Origin: Salminus brasiliensis
Lineage: Eukaryota; Chordata; Actinopteri; Characiformes; Bryconidae
Reading direction: 5' to 3'
Length of the DNA stretch: 64,000 bases
NCBI RefSeq assembly: GCF_030463535.1
Contig: NC_132898.1
Location: forward strand, 22,635,662-22,699,661
A program made the position numbers and the translations under genes. Shown one piece after another: positions 57,915-63,330 of this stretch (positions are counted from its first letter, which is position 1; every line of letters starts with the position of its first letter). The notes below the pieces were generated by a model that searched no databases, was not told the origin of the DNA, and saw only the letters and a program-made list of their open reading frames with translations.

Positions 57915-60229
57915 CTGCTGGCTCTGGCCCCGCATGCCTCTGTTATCATTCACACTGAACTGAATGCACACACTAAGGGGGGGTTGCCCAGCAACAGCAT
58001 TCTGATGCAAAGTGACTTCCTGAATGGAATGAAATGTCACATCCTGTGAGCACTGTGTGTGTGAGAGAGTGTGTGTGTGAAAGTTGAGTGTGAAAGTGTT
58101 TATATCTGTGCTGATTGATATGGAAATAAAAACACACTTTATAAAGGAGAGAAATATTTGCCCTTGGGGGGGGCAAGACCCCCAATAGAGCTTCACTCAG
58201 ATGAGTCTTTTATGATTCAGTGAATCAGCAAAACACAAATAGAATTATGAGTCAGTCTGATTCCTTTTGGGACATAGCGAAATAGTTTGATTACAGGTGT
58301 TTAGGAAATAATTCAAAAAATCATAAAATGTGTGATTCAGTTCAATTTGATTAATTTGGTATGATCCAGAATGCTACAAATGAGTCAAATTTCTTTATTC
58401 TTTCCTCTGCTAAAAAATCACAACCAAACTAGTTTACTGTAGGGATAAGCCTAAACAGTTTAAGAGTGTGTAAGTGTGTGTATGCATGATTAAGAGTGTG
58501 TGCCATTAATCAGTGTAAGCGGCAGCATCATCAATTACACTGCTTATCAAAGCAAGTCAGTAGGCATCCAGCAGCGTGTCTAACTGGACCAAACTGGCTG
58601 TGAAGTGAATGACACATCTTTCACATACACCATTAATAACCCGGCTGCACGCCTTCCCCTACTCAGCATTTATCATATCATCAGATTGTTTAAAGGATTC
58701 ACTTATAAACAGTAAATGAACTTAACATTAGAATAAACCCAAATAAACATAAAGTCAGTGGTCAGGGAGAGTGTCTACCTGTAAAACTATATATAACATT
58801 ACAATTAACCCAAATAAACATGAAGTCAGTGGTCAGTGAGAGTGTCTACCTGTAAAACTCTATATAACATTACAATTAACCCAAATAAACATGAAGTCAG
58901 TGGTCAGTGAGAGTGTCTACCTGTAAAACTCTAAATAACATGAGACCTGATGTGTGTTAATCAACAGTTGGGACCTGTAAATAACACATCTGCTTATAAA
59001 CACTACATAGAGAGCCACTTACCTTGTTGTAATAGTGCACCTGGACTGTGTGCCAGTGGCCGTCGCTGACCCCACCCTGGATGAATGGTGACACAGTCGT
59101 CTTGGTTTCACCTGCAGGGGTCAAAAGGTCAGGAAAGGTCAGGCTAGCCCTAAATGACCTCTCTGAAAGCGGACAAGTGGTAAATTTACACTGAGGCCAA
59201 ATTACAGCCTAGTGACCACCAATGAACAAAAGATCTGTTCAGCCCAGTTTACAAATGCTTGTTTATCAGGATATGCAAATTTACCCTCTAAACTAAAGGC
59301 ACGGTTCAGCTTAAAAATATAATTAACATGATTTGCTACTCACACCAGATAGAGTCAGACTATTAATGGTGTGTAATAGAGCTAACAAACACTGGGCTGT
59401 CACCAATCTCACCTCTGTAAACAGATTCCAAAAGCTTCCAAAATCTTTATTTATTTAGTTCAGAAATCTGTTAAAAAGATGTAAACATGTGCAGTAAATC
59501 ATCATGAGTAAACTATTTAAACATTTACTCTGGAACTGGATCTACATTATCATCCTCGTAACCTGATTTGTAGTGCTATTCCACTTTCAAACTAGAGCAC
59601 AGTTTGTGGAGTAAAACCACGTATGTTTTTTTGTGTGTGGTATGTTTGTGGACGAATTTACAGAGATGAGATTGGTGACAGTCCAGTGTTTGTTAGCATT
59701 GTTAGCCTAGCATCTCCCGTTGTAAACTAGCATCAGATACCAACATGTCTTGTTTGATCGACTAAATCTGGAGTCAGTGATTGGTTATGTCGTATGATTT
59801 TTTAATCATATGTTAAACAAAGAAGTTCATACTTTACCGAATTAAACTGAATGAAATTGTATTATGCTATTTTACTTGTGAGCTACATTAGTTTTAAAAC
59901 TACATTTAGTTTCAGAAGCAGAGTTAGTTTGATTAGGGCCAGATTCCCAGAATAAAGCCTAGTCCTGCACTATATTTTCCTTTCAATGCTAAAACTCCCC
60001 CCTAAATGTGGTGTAGTCCAGGACTAGACTTAATTCCAGTCCATTTAAATGTACTAAAAAAGCAAACTTGACTTAAACCCATTCTGTCATGAGGACATGT
60101 GTGGGTCAGTTACCTGCAGAGAAGGTGAGCTGGATCTGCTCATTAACAATCTCCATGGCGATGAAGTCGTGCTTCTCGTTGAAGCGGCCGTTATACAGCA
60201 GCAGGCCGTTCGCTTCCTTAGTAGCAAAT
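35066..60229 (-). CDS. celsr2: cadherin EGF LAG seven-pass G-type receptor 2, last 31 coding exons (partial gene span)
   Basis: CELSR2 is a plasma-membrane atypical cadherin and adhesion GPCR, vertebrate homologue of Flamingo, acting in planar cell polarity, neuronal migration and ciliary orientation. In-window order: laminin G1, EGF, laminin G2, EGF-EGF, laminin-type EGF, hormone-receptor domain, GAIN and GPS, seven membrane segments, and a cytoplasmic tail of about 270 residues. Total 4498 nt, 1498 residues plus stop. The tail identifies the paralogue: DSDSDLSELEDDQSGSYAST, GILKKKPLSPIAER and QLNGVAMSIKTGTVDDDSSG match human CELSR2, not CELSR1 or CELSR3. The GPS has CQCYHMTSFAVLM, so self-cleavage between M and T is expected. 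The cadherin repeats and the start lie to the right of the window. Convergent with dstyk. Phase closes across all exons. Only the terminal exon is uncertain. Confidence 0.95.
35073..36430 (-). other. celsr2 last intron
   Basis: About 1.36 kb. It holds a GA run (35205-35220) and, at 36235-36315, a GTTAGC-family fragment (GGTGTATACAAGCTTCCATT, TAGCTACATTAGCTCCAGTG, TAAAACTA). Nothing coding was recognized. Confidence 0.4.
36235..36315 (+). repeat. fragment of GTTAGC dispersed family
   Basis: It contains CAAGCTTCCATTACATTTTA and GCTACATTAGCTCCAGTGTA, close to the 61-bp unit at 12731. Confidence 0.55.
36431..36644 (-). CDS. celsr2: celsr2 exon, distal cytoplasmic tail
   Basis: GILKKKPLSPIAERNGINRI, SSRGSSSSEGQRGGARQDQL and MSIKTGTVDDDSSGSE. 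The acceptor is TCACTCAG|GCATCC and the donor GGATCCGA|GTGAGT. The unspliced reading would also stop right after GSE (TGA). Confidence 0.93.
36752..36916 (-). CDS. celsr2: celsr2 exon, cytoplasmic tail
   Basis: DSSGGAPCWPGEGEAGTRLR to HNPHTHPHK. Weakly conserved, but phase 1 at both ends and the PHK|G junction agrees with human QPHKGILKKK. Donor CAAAG|GTAAAG. Confidence 0.85.
36968..37255 (+). repeat. 58-bp minisatellite in celsr2 intron
   Basis: The unit CAGTTTAGCCCCACTCATTC, AGCCTACAGTAGTTTAACC, CCATCTATTCAGTCTACAG repeats at 37052, 37110, 37168 and 37226 (period 58, itself two related 29-bp halves), with decayed units to the left. Related units occur at 48150 and 48785. Confidence 0.9.
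37291..37452 (-). CDS. celsr2: celsr2 exon, acidic-serine tail block
   Basis: DHDSDSDSDLSELEDDQSGS then YASTHSSDSEDEEGPYPKEE. This block is the most recognizable CELSR2 tail sequence. Acceptor TATGCAG|ATCACG, donor CACAAG|GTAAAA. Confidence 0.95.
37556..37632 (-). CDS. celsr2: celsr2 exon, cytoplasmic tail
   Basis: DDGGLNNSRIALDDHSFHET and KPHPDG. Phases agree with both neighbours; acceptor TTGTTCAG|AGATG, donor GACG|GTAAGG. Confidence 0.85.
37728..37855 (-). CDS. celsr2: celsr2 exon, cytoplasmic tail
   Basis: YTCSSSYVDGRLYHLPYAES then KSQHSYVPFVLR, matching human ADGRLYQPYGDSAGSL and KSQPSYIPFLLR. The donor CTCAG|GTACAGA leads into CA repeats. Confidence 0.93.
38028..38398 (+). mobile_element. 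Tc1/MITE-like element interrupted by a second repeat
   Basis: The left end CACTATATGAACAAAAGTAT, TGTGACACTTACACATTACA and GGCATTAATATGGAGTTGGT matches a common teleost non-autonomous element; the right end AAGAGATGTGTCCCAGTACT, TTTGTCCATATACTGG is the inverse end. Between about 38205 and 38345 lies a different repeat with TTCAATTCAATTACTTTTTT, CACAAAGCAGCTTTACAGAG and GGAAAAACTCTCGGG, a widespread fish repeat. It sits in celsr2 intron 25. Confidence 0.65.
38505..38615 (-). CDS. celsr2: celsr2 exon, end of TM7 and start of tail
   Basis: GPFIFFFRIVFNKEARSAMR then YCCSKKRPEHIIKSKPS. GPFIF completes TM7 and KEAR corresponds to human KEVRKAL. The donor is the less common TCA|GTTAGT. Confidence 0.92.
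38870..38996 (-). CDS. celsr2: celsr2 exon, TM6 and TM7
   Basis: YGLRTACGVLLLVTVTCLLA, LLSVNSDMILFHYLFAALNC, IQ. Two membrane segments typical of adhesion GPCRs; LLALLSVNSD is identical to human CELSR2. Confidence 0.95.
39326..39408 (-). CDS. celsr2: celsr2 exon, TM5 end and third intracellular loop
   Basis: MNLFLYILASRASCSLRSNN then YEKKEPPV. Phase 0 to 2. Acceptor TTTTACAG|ATGAAC, donor CCAGT|GTGAGT. Confidence 0.92.
39431..39797 (-). mobile_element. GGACAAAAG family element, copy F
   Basis: Shared words: TTGAGCTGTGGAGCAGTAGA, TGTTCTCTGGAATGATGGAG, AATGCTCTTGTCACTGAATA and, at the right end, GTGTCCCAATACGTTTGTCC. The part encoding the TATTGGCACCATGCC word is deleted. Minus orientation, in celsr2 intron 22. 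Confidence 0.7.
39858..39970 (-). CDS. celsr2: celsr2 exon, TM4-TM5 loop and TM5
   Basis: GLAVGLDPEGYGNPDFCWLS then YDTLIWSLAGPIALVVA, almost identical to human CELSR2. The cysteine in DFCWLS pairs with the one in TM3 in adhesion GPCRs. Confidence 0.95.
40005..40402 (-). other. celsr2 intron 21, part possibly repeat-derived
   Basis: 40080-40260 contains TTTTTGCCAATTACCCCACC and ACTCCCCCTATCATGTCAGG, words I associate with a dispersed otophysan repeat, but I cannot name it. No exon was seen. Confidence 0.35.
40403..40577 (-). CDS. celsr2: celsr2 exon, TM3 and TM4
   Basis: FVCTVIAILLQFFYMCVFSW, LFLEGLHVYRMLSEVRDVNY, GPMRFYYLIGWGLPAIITG. The W-LFLEGLHVY motif is typical of class B2 TM3. Acceptor TTTACAG|TTTGTG. 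Confidence 0.95.
40584..40632. repeat. GA microsatellite at celsr2 exon acceptor
   Basis: On the minus strand this is CT repeat ending at TTTACAG, so it forms the polypyrimidine tract of the TM3 exon. Confidence 0.9.
40680..40730. repeat. poly-C plus CA microsatellite
   Basis: About 11 C then CACACA to 40729, close to the donor of the TM1-TM2 exon. Confidence 0.9.
40746..40946 (-). CDS. celsr2: celsr2 exon, TM1 and TM2
   Basis: 67 residues: NGEILPIKLVTWSTVGVTLS, FLFLTVVFLTCLRAMQSNST, then FTLFIAELLFILGINQTDNP. Compared with human, the first intracellular loop (RAMQSNSTSIITN) replaces RILRSNQHGIRRN, a noticeable change. Confidence 0.95.
41177..41247. repeat. TA microsatellite
   Basis: A perfect run of TA of about 70 bp in celsr2 intron 19. 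Confidence 0.95.
41368..41494 (-). CDS. celsr2: celsr2 exon, GPS motif
   Basis: VGGPGGWSSKGCEVVFRNST then HISCQCYHMTSFAVLMDISH. It has the GPS signature: W, four cysteines counting the preceding exon, and cleavage triad H-M-T. The receptor is therefore expected to self-cleave in the ER. The donor GAG|GTGAGT runs into CA repeat. Confidence 0.95.
41634..41801 (-). CDS. celsr2: celsr2 exon, GAIN domain
   Basis: VPKRPVINTPVVSITVHDNE then KPITVQFRLVTSEERSKPIC, VFWNHSI. FWNHSI carries the first GPS-region tryptophan and cysteine. Donor ATCAG|GTGACT. Confidence 0.95.
41910..42228 (-). CDS. celsr2: celsr2 exon, GAIN domain, largest in the window
   Basis: VISIDRLDKMNFAGAKLPRY, DLETAVTLPDSVFIPAAEGK, then RHPDEREQDAVASVIIFHSL and RYDTDKRSLR. 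The insert around KGHRHHSDSITEVARNQ is variable between species. The donor GAG|GTACACACAC continues into CA repeats. Confidence 0.95.
42423..42606 (-). CDS. celsr2: celsr2 exon, GAIN domain
   Basis: HLLRVSSAMLAAETRPHWEQ, EGGTAALLRHFEEYTHTLAQ, NMRRTYLSPFTIVTPNI. Matches human NMRHTYLSPFTIVTPNI. Acceptor TGTTTAG|CATCTG. Confidence 0.95.
42712..42921 (-). CDS. celsr2: celsr2 exon, GAIN domain
   Basis: 70 residues: SEQVGRNISMLDSSNVQQTA, TPSYYGSDVKVAYRLTQGIL and ESTQQGFSLAATQDVHFNE. The donor GAG|GTACACACAC meets a short CA run. Confidence 0.95.
43033..43127 (-). CDS. celsr2: celsr2 exon, hormone-receptor domain end
   Basis: TAIRHCDEHKGWLPPNLFNC then TSVTFAKLKPL. It has the conserved C and W of the HormR fold. 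Confidence 0.95.
43128..43676 (-). other. celsr2 intron 13, AT-rich, no feature
   Basis: A short GA run near 43136-43150, otherwise AT-rich unique sequence. Confidence 0.4.
43677..43778 (-). CDS. celsr2: celsr2 exon, hormone-receptor domain start
   Basis: VIYDSCPQAIEAGIWWPRTK then FGLPAAVPCPKGSI. GIWWPRTKFGLPA is almost the same as in human. Acceptor CTCTCAG|TCATC. Confidence 0.95.
43902..44085 (-). CDS. celsr2: celsr2 exon, laminin-type EGF
   Basis: DNHYRPAGSEVCLLCDCYSV, RESGQCQCKPGVIGRQCDRC and DNPFAEVSANGCE. The acceptor is unusual, TGTGTGTGAAG|GACAAC, with AAG and a weak tract, but the frame joins exactly to K of the previous exon as in human K|ENHYRP. Confidence 0.9.
44349..44469 (-). 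CDS. celsr2: celsr2 exon, laminin-type EGF
   Basis: TDLPCPRGWWGYKTCGPCNC then PTDKGFDSDCNKTSGECRCK. Acceptor TGTTTAG|GACTG, donor TGCAAG|GTAACT. Confidence 0.95.
44754..44895 (-). CDS. celsr2: celsr2 exon, EGF repeat
   Basis: GYYGNNCTDACALNPCEHQS and HGYACDCRSSYFGRYCEK. Six cysteines in EGF spacing. Acceptor AATCAG|GTTACT, donor AAAAA|GTGAGA. Confidence 0.95.
45097..45256 (-). CDS. celsr2: celsr2 exon, end of laminin G2 and EGF repeat
   Basis: GVSAGPVSLSVHDVFKLNVE then CSVPDRCSSNPCPAHSHCTN, TCTCHP. Acceptor TTTGTAG|GGTGTG; donor CCCAG|GTATGT. Confidence 0.94.
45299..45352. repeat. TA microsatellite
   Basis: A pure TA run of about 54 bp in a short celsr2 intron. Confidence 0.95.
45410..45523 (-). 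CDS. celsr2: celsr2 exon, laminin G2
   Basis: 38 residues: SSMEVDSKLNGVKLKTLSVG then GVATGNNKVLHGFYGCIQ. The GFYGCIQ end is the typical laminin-G C-terminal cysteine motif. Confidence 0.93.
45560..45915. mobile_element. TAGTGCACTA-type DNA element fragment
   Basis: Repeated words CACTACATAGTGAATAAGGC, ATTCACTATTTAGTGCACCA, GTAGTGCACTATATAGTGAA and CATAGTTTC occur on both sides in inverted order, as in the common fish TAGTGCACTATATAGGG element. It lies between laminin G2 exons. Confidence 0.55.
45972..46160 (-). CDS. celsr2: celsr2 exon, laminin G2
   Basis: 63 residues: LRDGSVVMMLQHGEDSAVSR, VEDVSVDDGEWHHLQLELRG and YKAVLTIDHGLYT. DDGEWHHL is the laminin-G DGxWHxV motif. Confidence 0.93.
46360..46436. 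repeat. GT microsatellite fused to a celsr2 donor
   Basis: About 38 GT units (one TCT interruption). On the minus strand the exon end ATACAG|GTACACACAC reads straight into this repeat. Confidence 0.95.
46437..46603 (-). CDS. celsr2: celsr2 exon, laminin G2 start
   Basis: MANPQRFQGNSLLLWSNLAV, VVTVPWHLELMFRTRQPTSS and HQNFTIQ. VPWHLELMFRTRQ corresponds to human VPWYLGLMFRTRQ. Confidence 0.95.
46680..46725. repeat. CA microsatellite
   Basis: About 21 CA units in celsr2 intron 5. Confidence 0.95.
46797..46855. repeat. GT microsatellite
   Basis: About 28 GT units in celsr2 intron 5. Confidence 0.95.
46856..47865 (-). other. celsr2 intron 5, central part
   Basis: An apparently unique segment. 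A plus-strand ORF at 46909-47163 has ordinary-looking sequence (TVLEMLYSNLPFIRM), but it is short and unsupported. Nothing else was recognized. Confidence 0.35.
47866..48150 (-). mobile_element. tRNA-derived SINE
   Basis: On the minus strand the head reads GTGGTGGCTCAGCGGTTAG, then GTTGTGGGTTCGATTCCCGG: an A-box-like TGGCTCAGCGG and a perfect B-box GGTTCGATTCC, the internal RNA polymerase III promoter of tRNA genes. The body contains CACTGTTGGGCCCTTGAGC and GGGTTAAATGCAGAGGACAC. It ends with ACAAATATGTGCACC. The copy is nearly full-length. The family is widespread in otophysan fish as far as I remember. Confidence 0.8.
48151..48395 (+). repeat. 28-bp minisatellite, related to 36968 array
   Basis: Units such as ACAGCACTTTAGCCCCACCC, ATTTAGCCA; AGCAGTTCAGCCCCATCCCT. 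About eight imperfect copies follow directly after the SINE head. Confidence 0.8.
48420..48545 (-). CDS. celsr2: celsr2 exon, EGF repeat between laminin G domains
   Basis: CSAKRQFCVNNPCLNGGTCA then SLWGSFRCDCSLGFGGRNCE. Six EGF cysteines. Donor GAGAAAG|GTGAGT. Confidence 0.95.
48785..48965 (+). repeat. 28-bp minisatellite, third site of the same family
   Basis: Units CCTTGAGCCCCACCCATTCT, GTCTACAGCAGTTTAGCCCC, ACCCAATCGACCTACA and so on, about six decayed copies in celsr2 intron 4. Confidence 0.75.
49135..49298 (-). CDS. celsr2: celsr2 exon, laminin G1 end
   Basis: SLDLTGPLLLGGVPRLPEDF, QNRQFIGCMKDLHIDSRNID, AAYIANNGTLP. FIGCMKDL is the laminin-G cysteine motif. Confidence 0.95.
49617..49774 (-). 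CDS. celsr2: celsr2 exon, laminin G1
   Basis: PILNQAGLPQGPSDHKVVVV, TVDNCDTSVALRFGHVIGNY, SCSAQGSQSGSK. Acceptor CTCTCAG|CCCATC after a CT tract; donor AAGAA|GTAAGA. Confidence 0.95.
49776..49832. repeat. GA microsatellite forming a celsr2 acceptor tract
   Basis: As CT on the minus strand it reaches the acceptor of the laminin G1 exon. Confidence 0.95.
49833..51056 (-). other. celsr2 intron 2, right-to-left first segment without features
   Basis: AT-rich and apparently unique. At 50520-50590 AAAAAGGATCCATTAGAAAC and AAAAATGGATCCGTCACAAA are two to three imperfect copies of a 36-bp unit. Confidence 0.4.
51057..51241. repeat. two CA microsatellites
   Basis: CA runs at 51057-51090 and 51195-51241 in celsr2 intron 2. 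Confidence 0.95.
51597..52074 (-). mobile_element. GGACAAAAG family element, copy D, both ends present
   Basis: It starts TACACTACATGTCCAAATGT and ends TTTTGTCCATATAGTGTA, whose reverse complement is TACACTATATGGACAAAA, so the terminal inverted repeats pair over about 17 bp with mismatches and start with TA. The 478-bp body contains all words found in the other copies. It has no transposase ORF. This is the best reference copy in the window. Confidence 0.8.
52603..52640. repeat. alternating purine-pyrimidine CA/CG tract
   Basis: CACACACACGCGCGCGCACG continues with CACGCACGCACACGCG, a pattern known to favour Z-DNA. Confidence 0.85.
52894..52932. repeat. CA microsatellite
   Basis: About 19 CA units in celsr2 intron 2. 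Confidence 0.95.
53020..54500 (+). repeat. 1.5-kb minisatellite, 19-20 bp unit with higher-order repeats
   Basis: The unit is GTTTGGAATCACAGGTGAA with variants GTGTA, GTAAA and AGAGTT. More than 60 units are visible. Larger blocks repeat: AGAATCATAAGTGAGGCTTG near 53219, 53651 and 54056, and AATCAATAGTTTGATTCAGA near 53540 and 54293 together with CACCTAGTTTGGAATCAAAG, about 754 bp apart. It lies in celsr2 intron 2. An ORF in it (53998-54213) is a shadow of the repeat. Confidence 0.9.
54501..56085 (-). other. celsr2 intron 2 segment, no clear feature
   Basis: AT/GC-mixed sequence without recognizable exons. TGAATCAG is repeated three times at 55944-55968. I see no named repeat. Confidence 0.35.
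56088..56123. repeat. CA microsatellite
   Basis: About 16 CA units. Confidence 0.95.
56806..56920. repeat. inverted repeat with 44-nt arms (MITE-like)
   Basis: Left arm: GAGACTGTGGAGGAACCTCT, TAAGGTGCTTTGAGGAACCT. Right arm, reversed: GTAACTGTGAAGGAACCTCT, TAAGGTGGTTTGGGGAACTT. Arms differ at about seven positions and enclose some 27 nt. Words like AGGTTCTTC and GGTTCTA around (56560-57000) suggest a larger fish MITE of the AGGAACCTTTTAAGG type. Confidence 0.75.
57882..57912. repeat. GT microsatellite
   Basis: About 15 GT units in celsr2 intron 2. Confidence 0.95.
58736..58940 (+). repeat. 71-bp tandem repeat, about 2.8 copies
   Basis: The unit starts AACCCAAATAAACATGAAGT, CAGTGGTCAGTGAGAGTGTC, TACCTGTAAAACT at 58736, 58807 and 58878. 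Copies are almost identical. It ends about 85 bp from the donor of the next celsr2 exon. Confidence 0.9.
59023..59111 (-). CDS. celsr2: celsr2 exon, laminin G1
   Basis: ETKTTVSPFIQGGVSDGHWH then TVQVHYYNK. SDGHWHTV is the laminin-G DGxWHxV motif. Acceptor CCTGCAG|GTGAAA, donor AACAAG|GTAAGT. Confidence 0.95.
59112..60113 (-). other. celsr2 intron 1 (in window), no feature seen
   Basis: About 1 kb of AT-rich unique-looking sequence. Confidence 0.4.
60114..60229 (-). CDS. celsr2: celsr2 exon, laminin G1, first exon in the window
   Basis: FATKEANGLLLYNGRFNEKH then DFIAMEIVNEQIQLTFSA. Nearly identical to human FATRERNGLLLYNGRFNEKH. The first nt completes a codon from an exon beyond 64000. Confidence 0.95.
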
Positions 60230-60631
60230 CTGCATAAACAAACATAACAAATGTTTCAAAGGAATAATTATTAGTCTAACGTATTAACAGATCAGAATAC
60301 AGATTATATACCTATATATACATATTTATAAATGTGTATATACATATTCATGTACGGTATTTACATATGCATCCGCAATACCATATGAATTACAATTATG
60401 TGCACTGAGGACTGATATTAAGCTGTCAGGAACATGTTCTGTGTGTATGTGTGTGTGTGTATATTCAGCATGTTTGTGTATATAATCAGTGTGTATGTGT
60501 ATAATCAGTGTCAATGTGTGTGTACAGTAGCATTAAGTTAATCCTGTGTGTGTGATGCTACATTCTCTAACTACATTAGTGCGGGGATCAGCCTCCTGCA
60601 GGAACTCACACACCTAACAACTATACGGATT

Positions 60632-60640
<9 letters not shown>

Positions 60641-60676
<36 letters not shown>
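60641..60676. repeat. CA microsatellite
   Basis: About 17 CA units. Confidence 0.95.
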
Positions 60677-60841
60677 AAGTACCCAGGGGCCTCTGATTGG
60701 CTGTTTCTTTTTTTAAACAAGACATATTTGATTACCTTTCAACCAACAAACACAACAGTGATTATCCCTGATAATCTGATTGGCTGGAGTTATTAACAAG
60801 GTCGTCTTTGATGTTGATTGGCGGCTGTCAGATGAACGCAA

Positions 60842-61140
60842 ACTTTTTTAATGTCATTCAATGAATTTATCCTTTAGACGCAATGCCAAAGAGGTGCATG
60901 GGTGCTGTTGCACACCTATGAACCCATTAAGCAGAGAGTTGAATATGATCATAGAAAAACGGATATTACCAGATTCCAATTTAAATGAGGGCACAGGGCA
61001 GAATAGGCAATCGTTTGGCCATGTAGGGACGCTAGTCTGCAGCTCCTTTATTGGTGCCCTGTGTTTATAAGCTGTGTGGTGAATCTCCTCACAGTGTTGG
61101 TCAGATCCTGACTGGTGTGACCTGTTATGGCCCATTCTAG
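60842..61140. other. complex unique block in celsr2 intron
   Basis: About 300 bp with balanced composition and two overlapping ORFs of opposite strand (60861-61070 and 60854-61135), unlike the surrounding simple repeats. No protein similarity is recognized. It could be a conserved non-coding element or unidentified repeat. Confidence 0.3.
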
Positions 61141-61420
61141 GTTTAATTAAAGCAGTAATAAAGAGGAGTGCTGCTTAGAGATATTTAACAGCCAGTCCAC
61201 GCTGTGTTTTGAGGTCTTTGGATGGTGTGTGTGGTCCAGTGTTACAGTGTTTTACTGCTTTTTTTTACTGGTTTTATAGAATTTAACCAGCCATGTAAGA
61301 CCTCTACACACACAAACACTCAACAAACAAACAGCAACCTCACAAATCTACACAACCTCACAAGGGTCGTCACTATACCCCCAGAGAACGAGTGGAGGAG
61401 GTGTAGTGAGAAAGAGAGAC

Positions 61421-61427
<7 letters not shown>

Positions 61428-61468
<41 letters not shown>

Positions 61469-61590
61469 TCTCTATAGTCATTATGAGTATTTAATTGGGG
61501 AGATAAACTGGGACATGAGCTCAGTGGAGAAATCCCGGCTTCAAAGCACAGAGATCCGAGTCTGAGCTTACCGGAACGCCAGGGCTTAAC

Positions 61591-61634
<44 letters not shown>

Positions 61635-61692
61635 GAGACAGAGAGAGGGAGAGAGAGAGAGGGAGAGAGGGAGAGGGAGAGAGAGACAGAGG

Positions 61693-61733
<41 letters not shown>

Positions 61734-61735
61734 CA
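61428..61735. repeat. GA microsatellite cluster
   Basis: GA runs at 61428-61468 and 61593-61735, the second with GAGGGA and GACAGA interruptions. Confidence 0.95.
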
Positions 61736-61989
61736 AAGAAAAAAGCATTCTAGTGCAGGGGGGAGGGGTCAAATGTTTTCTGGTAGCAAAAAAATAAAAT
61801 TATTGTTCTTTTAAGAAGTCGATCGCCCCACACACAGCACAGTAGAGAGAGAGAGCCCCGCCTACAGTCATGGGTACCGAGCGTTCCGCGATTTAGAACA
61901 AAGACAGGTACTCGAGCAGGGTACAGAAAGTTCTGGATTAGGATTAGTAACAGTACCGCACTGCACCACAACAGCTAACTTTATTCTGG

Positions 61990-62190
61990 CCACTTTATCG
62001 GAAACCCCTCTGTTGTAACTCCCCCTTGCTGGCCAGTTCATCAGAAACCCCTCCCTTGTAGCTCTACCTTGCTGGCCACTTTATCGGAAACCCCTCTATT
62101 GTTGCACCAGTTTATCAGAACATCTTCGTCTGTAGGTCCACTTGCTGGCCACTTTATCAGAAACCACTCCCTTGTAGCTCCACCTTACAA
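61990..62190 (+). repeat. 40-50 bp minisatellite
   Basis: Four imperfect units with GGCCACTTTATCGGAAACCC and CTCCCTTGTAGCTCCACCTT. Confidence 0.8.
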
Positions 62191-62489
62191 TATGGGAGGT
62201 GTTTTTTTTTTTTTTTTACAAAGTGGCCACTCGACCCCGCCCCCCTCTACAGCACCTGCCCAAGTAAACACACTGAGGTCTCACTTTTTCACTCCAGTAA
62301 ACAACAAAATAAACAACGTATACACAAATCCGCACTGCAGCGGGGGAAAGTGAACAGTCAGGGGCTTATATAACCCGCTTACACACACAGACACACACAC
62401 ACACACACGCACAAAGTCTGTTCTCCCTCCAGAATGTTCTGAGCATCTGACTGCAGCTCTGAAGGGCCTGTCAGTGTGTATATACAGAA

Positions 62490-62551
62490 AGAGAGAGAGA
62501 GTGACAGAGAGAGAGAGAGGAAGGAAAAGAGAGATAGACAGCAAGACAGAC

Positions 62552-62616
<65 letters not shown>

Positions 62617-62815
62617 GCAAGAATGGCCATCAGTTGTTGACAATTACAATGAAGATGATATGACTCAGAGAGATGGGAGGGAAGGAGAGAGAGGAAGAGA
62701 TAGAAGAAAAAAAAGAGAAAAGGAAGACAGAGTGACAAGGACAGAGAAAAGGAAGGAGAGAAAGAGGAGAGAGAGACAGAGAAAGGAAGAGACAGAGAGA
62801 GAAGGTTCTAAAGGT
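62490..62815. repeat. GA-rich microsatellite and purine tract
   Basis: A pure GA run at about 62556-62613 lies within a longer purine-rich stretch (AGGAAGG, AAGAGAGAG). ORFs coding SLSLSL or RERERE are artefacts. Confidence 0.95.
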
Positions 62816-62950
62816 TCTCTCTAAGGAACATTACACTGATGCTCTGATGCTGCTGTAGTGTCGCCGTTGGCAACAGGGCTGCTGACCTGCTTACTCAAGA
62901 GAAAAATCACACACCCAGTGGGGAGTGGCCGCTCACACACACATACGTAC

Positions 62951-62954
<4 letters not shown>

Positions 62955-63012
<58 letters not shown>
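62955..63012. repeat. CA microsatellite
   Basis: About 28 CA units. Confidence 0.95.
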
Positions 63013-63015
<3 letters not shown>

Positions 63016-63104
63016 TACACATTGCATCAGCAGCCCATTATCAGTACTTCTTCAAATTCACTCTGATGCTGCTGACCAGATTCAAATGAATAGGAAATGA
63101 ATAG

Positions 63105-63235
63105 TGTATTGCAGTCTGTCAGAATGAATGTGTAGATCATATGAACATTATAGAACATTATTGAGCGCCCCTGCTCTTCCCATAGTGTATTACAGTCTGT
63201 CAAAATAAGTGTGTGGATCATATGAACAGTATAGC
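63105..63235 (+). repeat. two copies of the 85-bp dispersed unit
   Basis: CAGTCTGTCAGAATGAATGT, AGATCATATGAACATTATAG and TTGAGCGCCCCTGCTCTTCC, then a second partial copy; the same family as 11320-11565. Confidence 0.75.
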
Positions 63236-63279
63236 AGTTAACAAGTTCTACTCTGTATATATACAGAGAGTAAAACTTT

Positions 63280-63330
63280 TTACTGCAGGGTGAGACTGCG
63301 GGGTGAGACTGCGGGGTGAGACAGAGGTGA
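63280..63330 (+). repeat. GCGGGGTGAGACT short tandem repeat
   Basis: Three copies of a 14-bp GGGTGAGACTGCGG-like unit. Confidence 0.7.

Noticed and set aside
62281..62824. Overlapping ORFs of about 120 codons on both strands
   Set aside because: They encode SLSLSL and RERERE from GA repeats.
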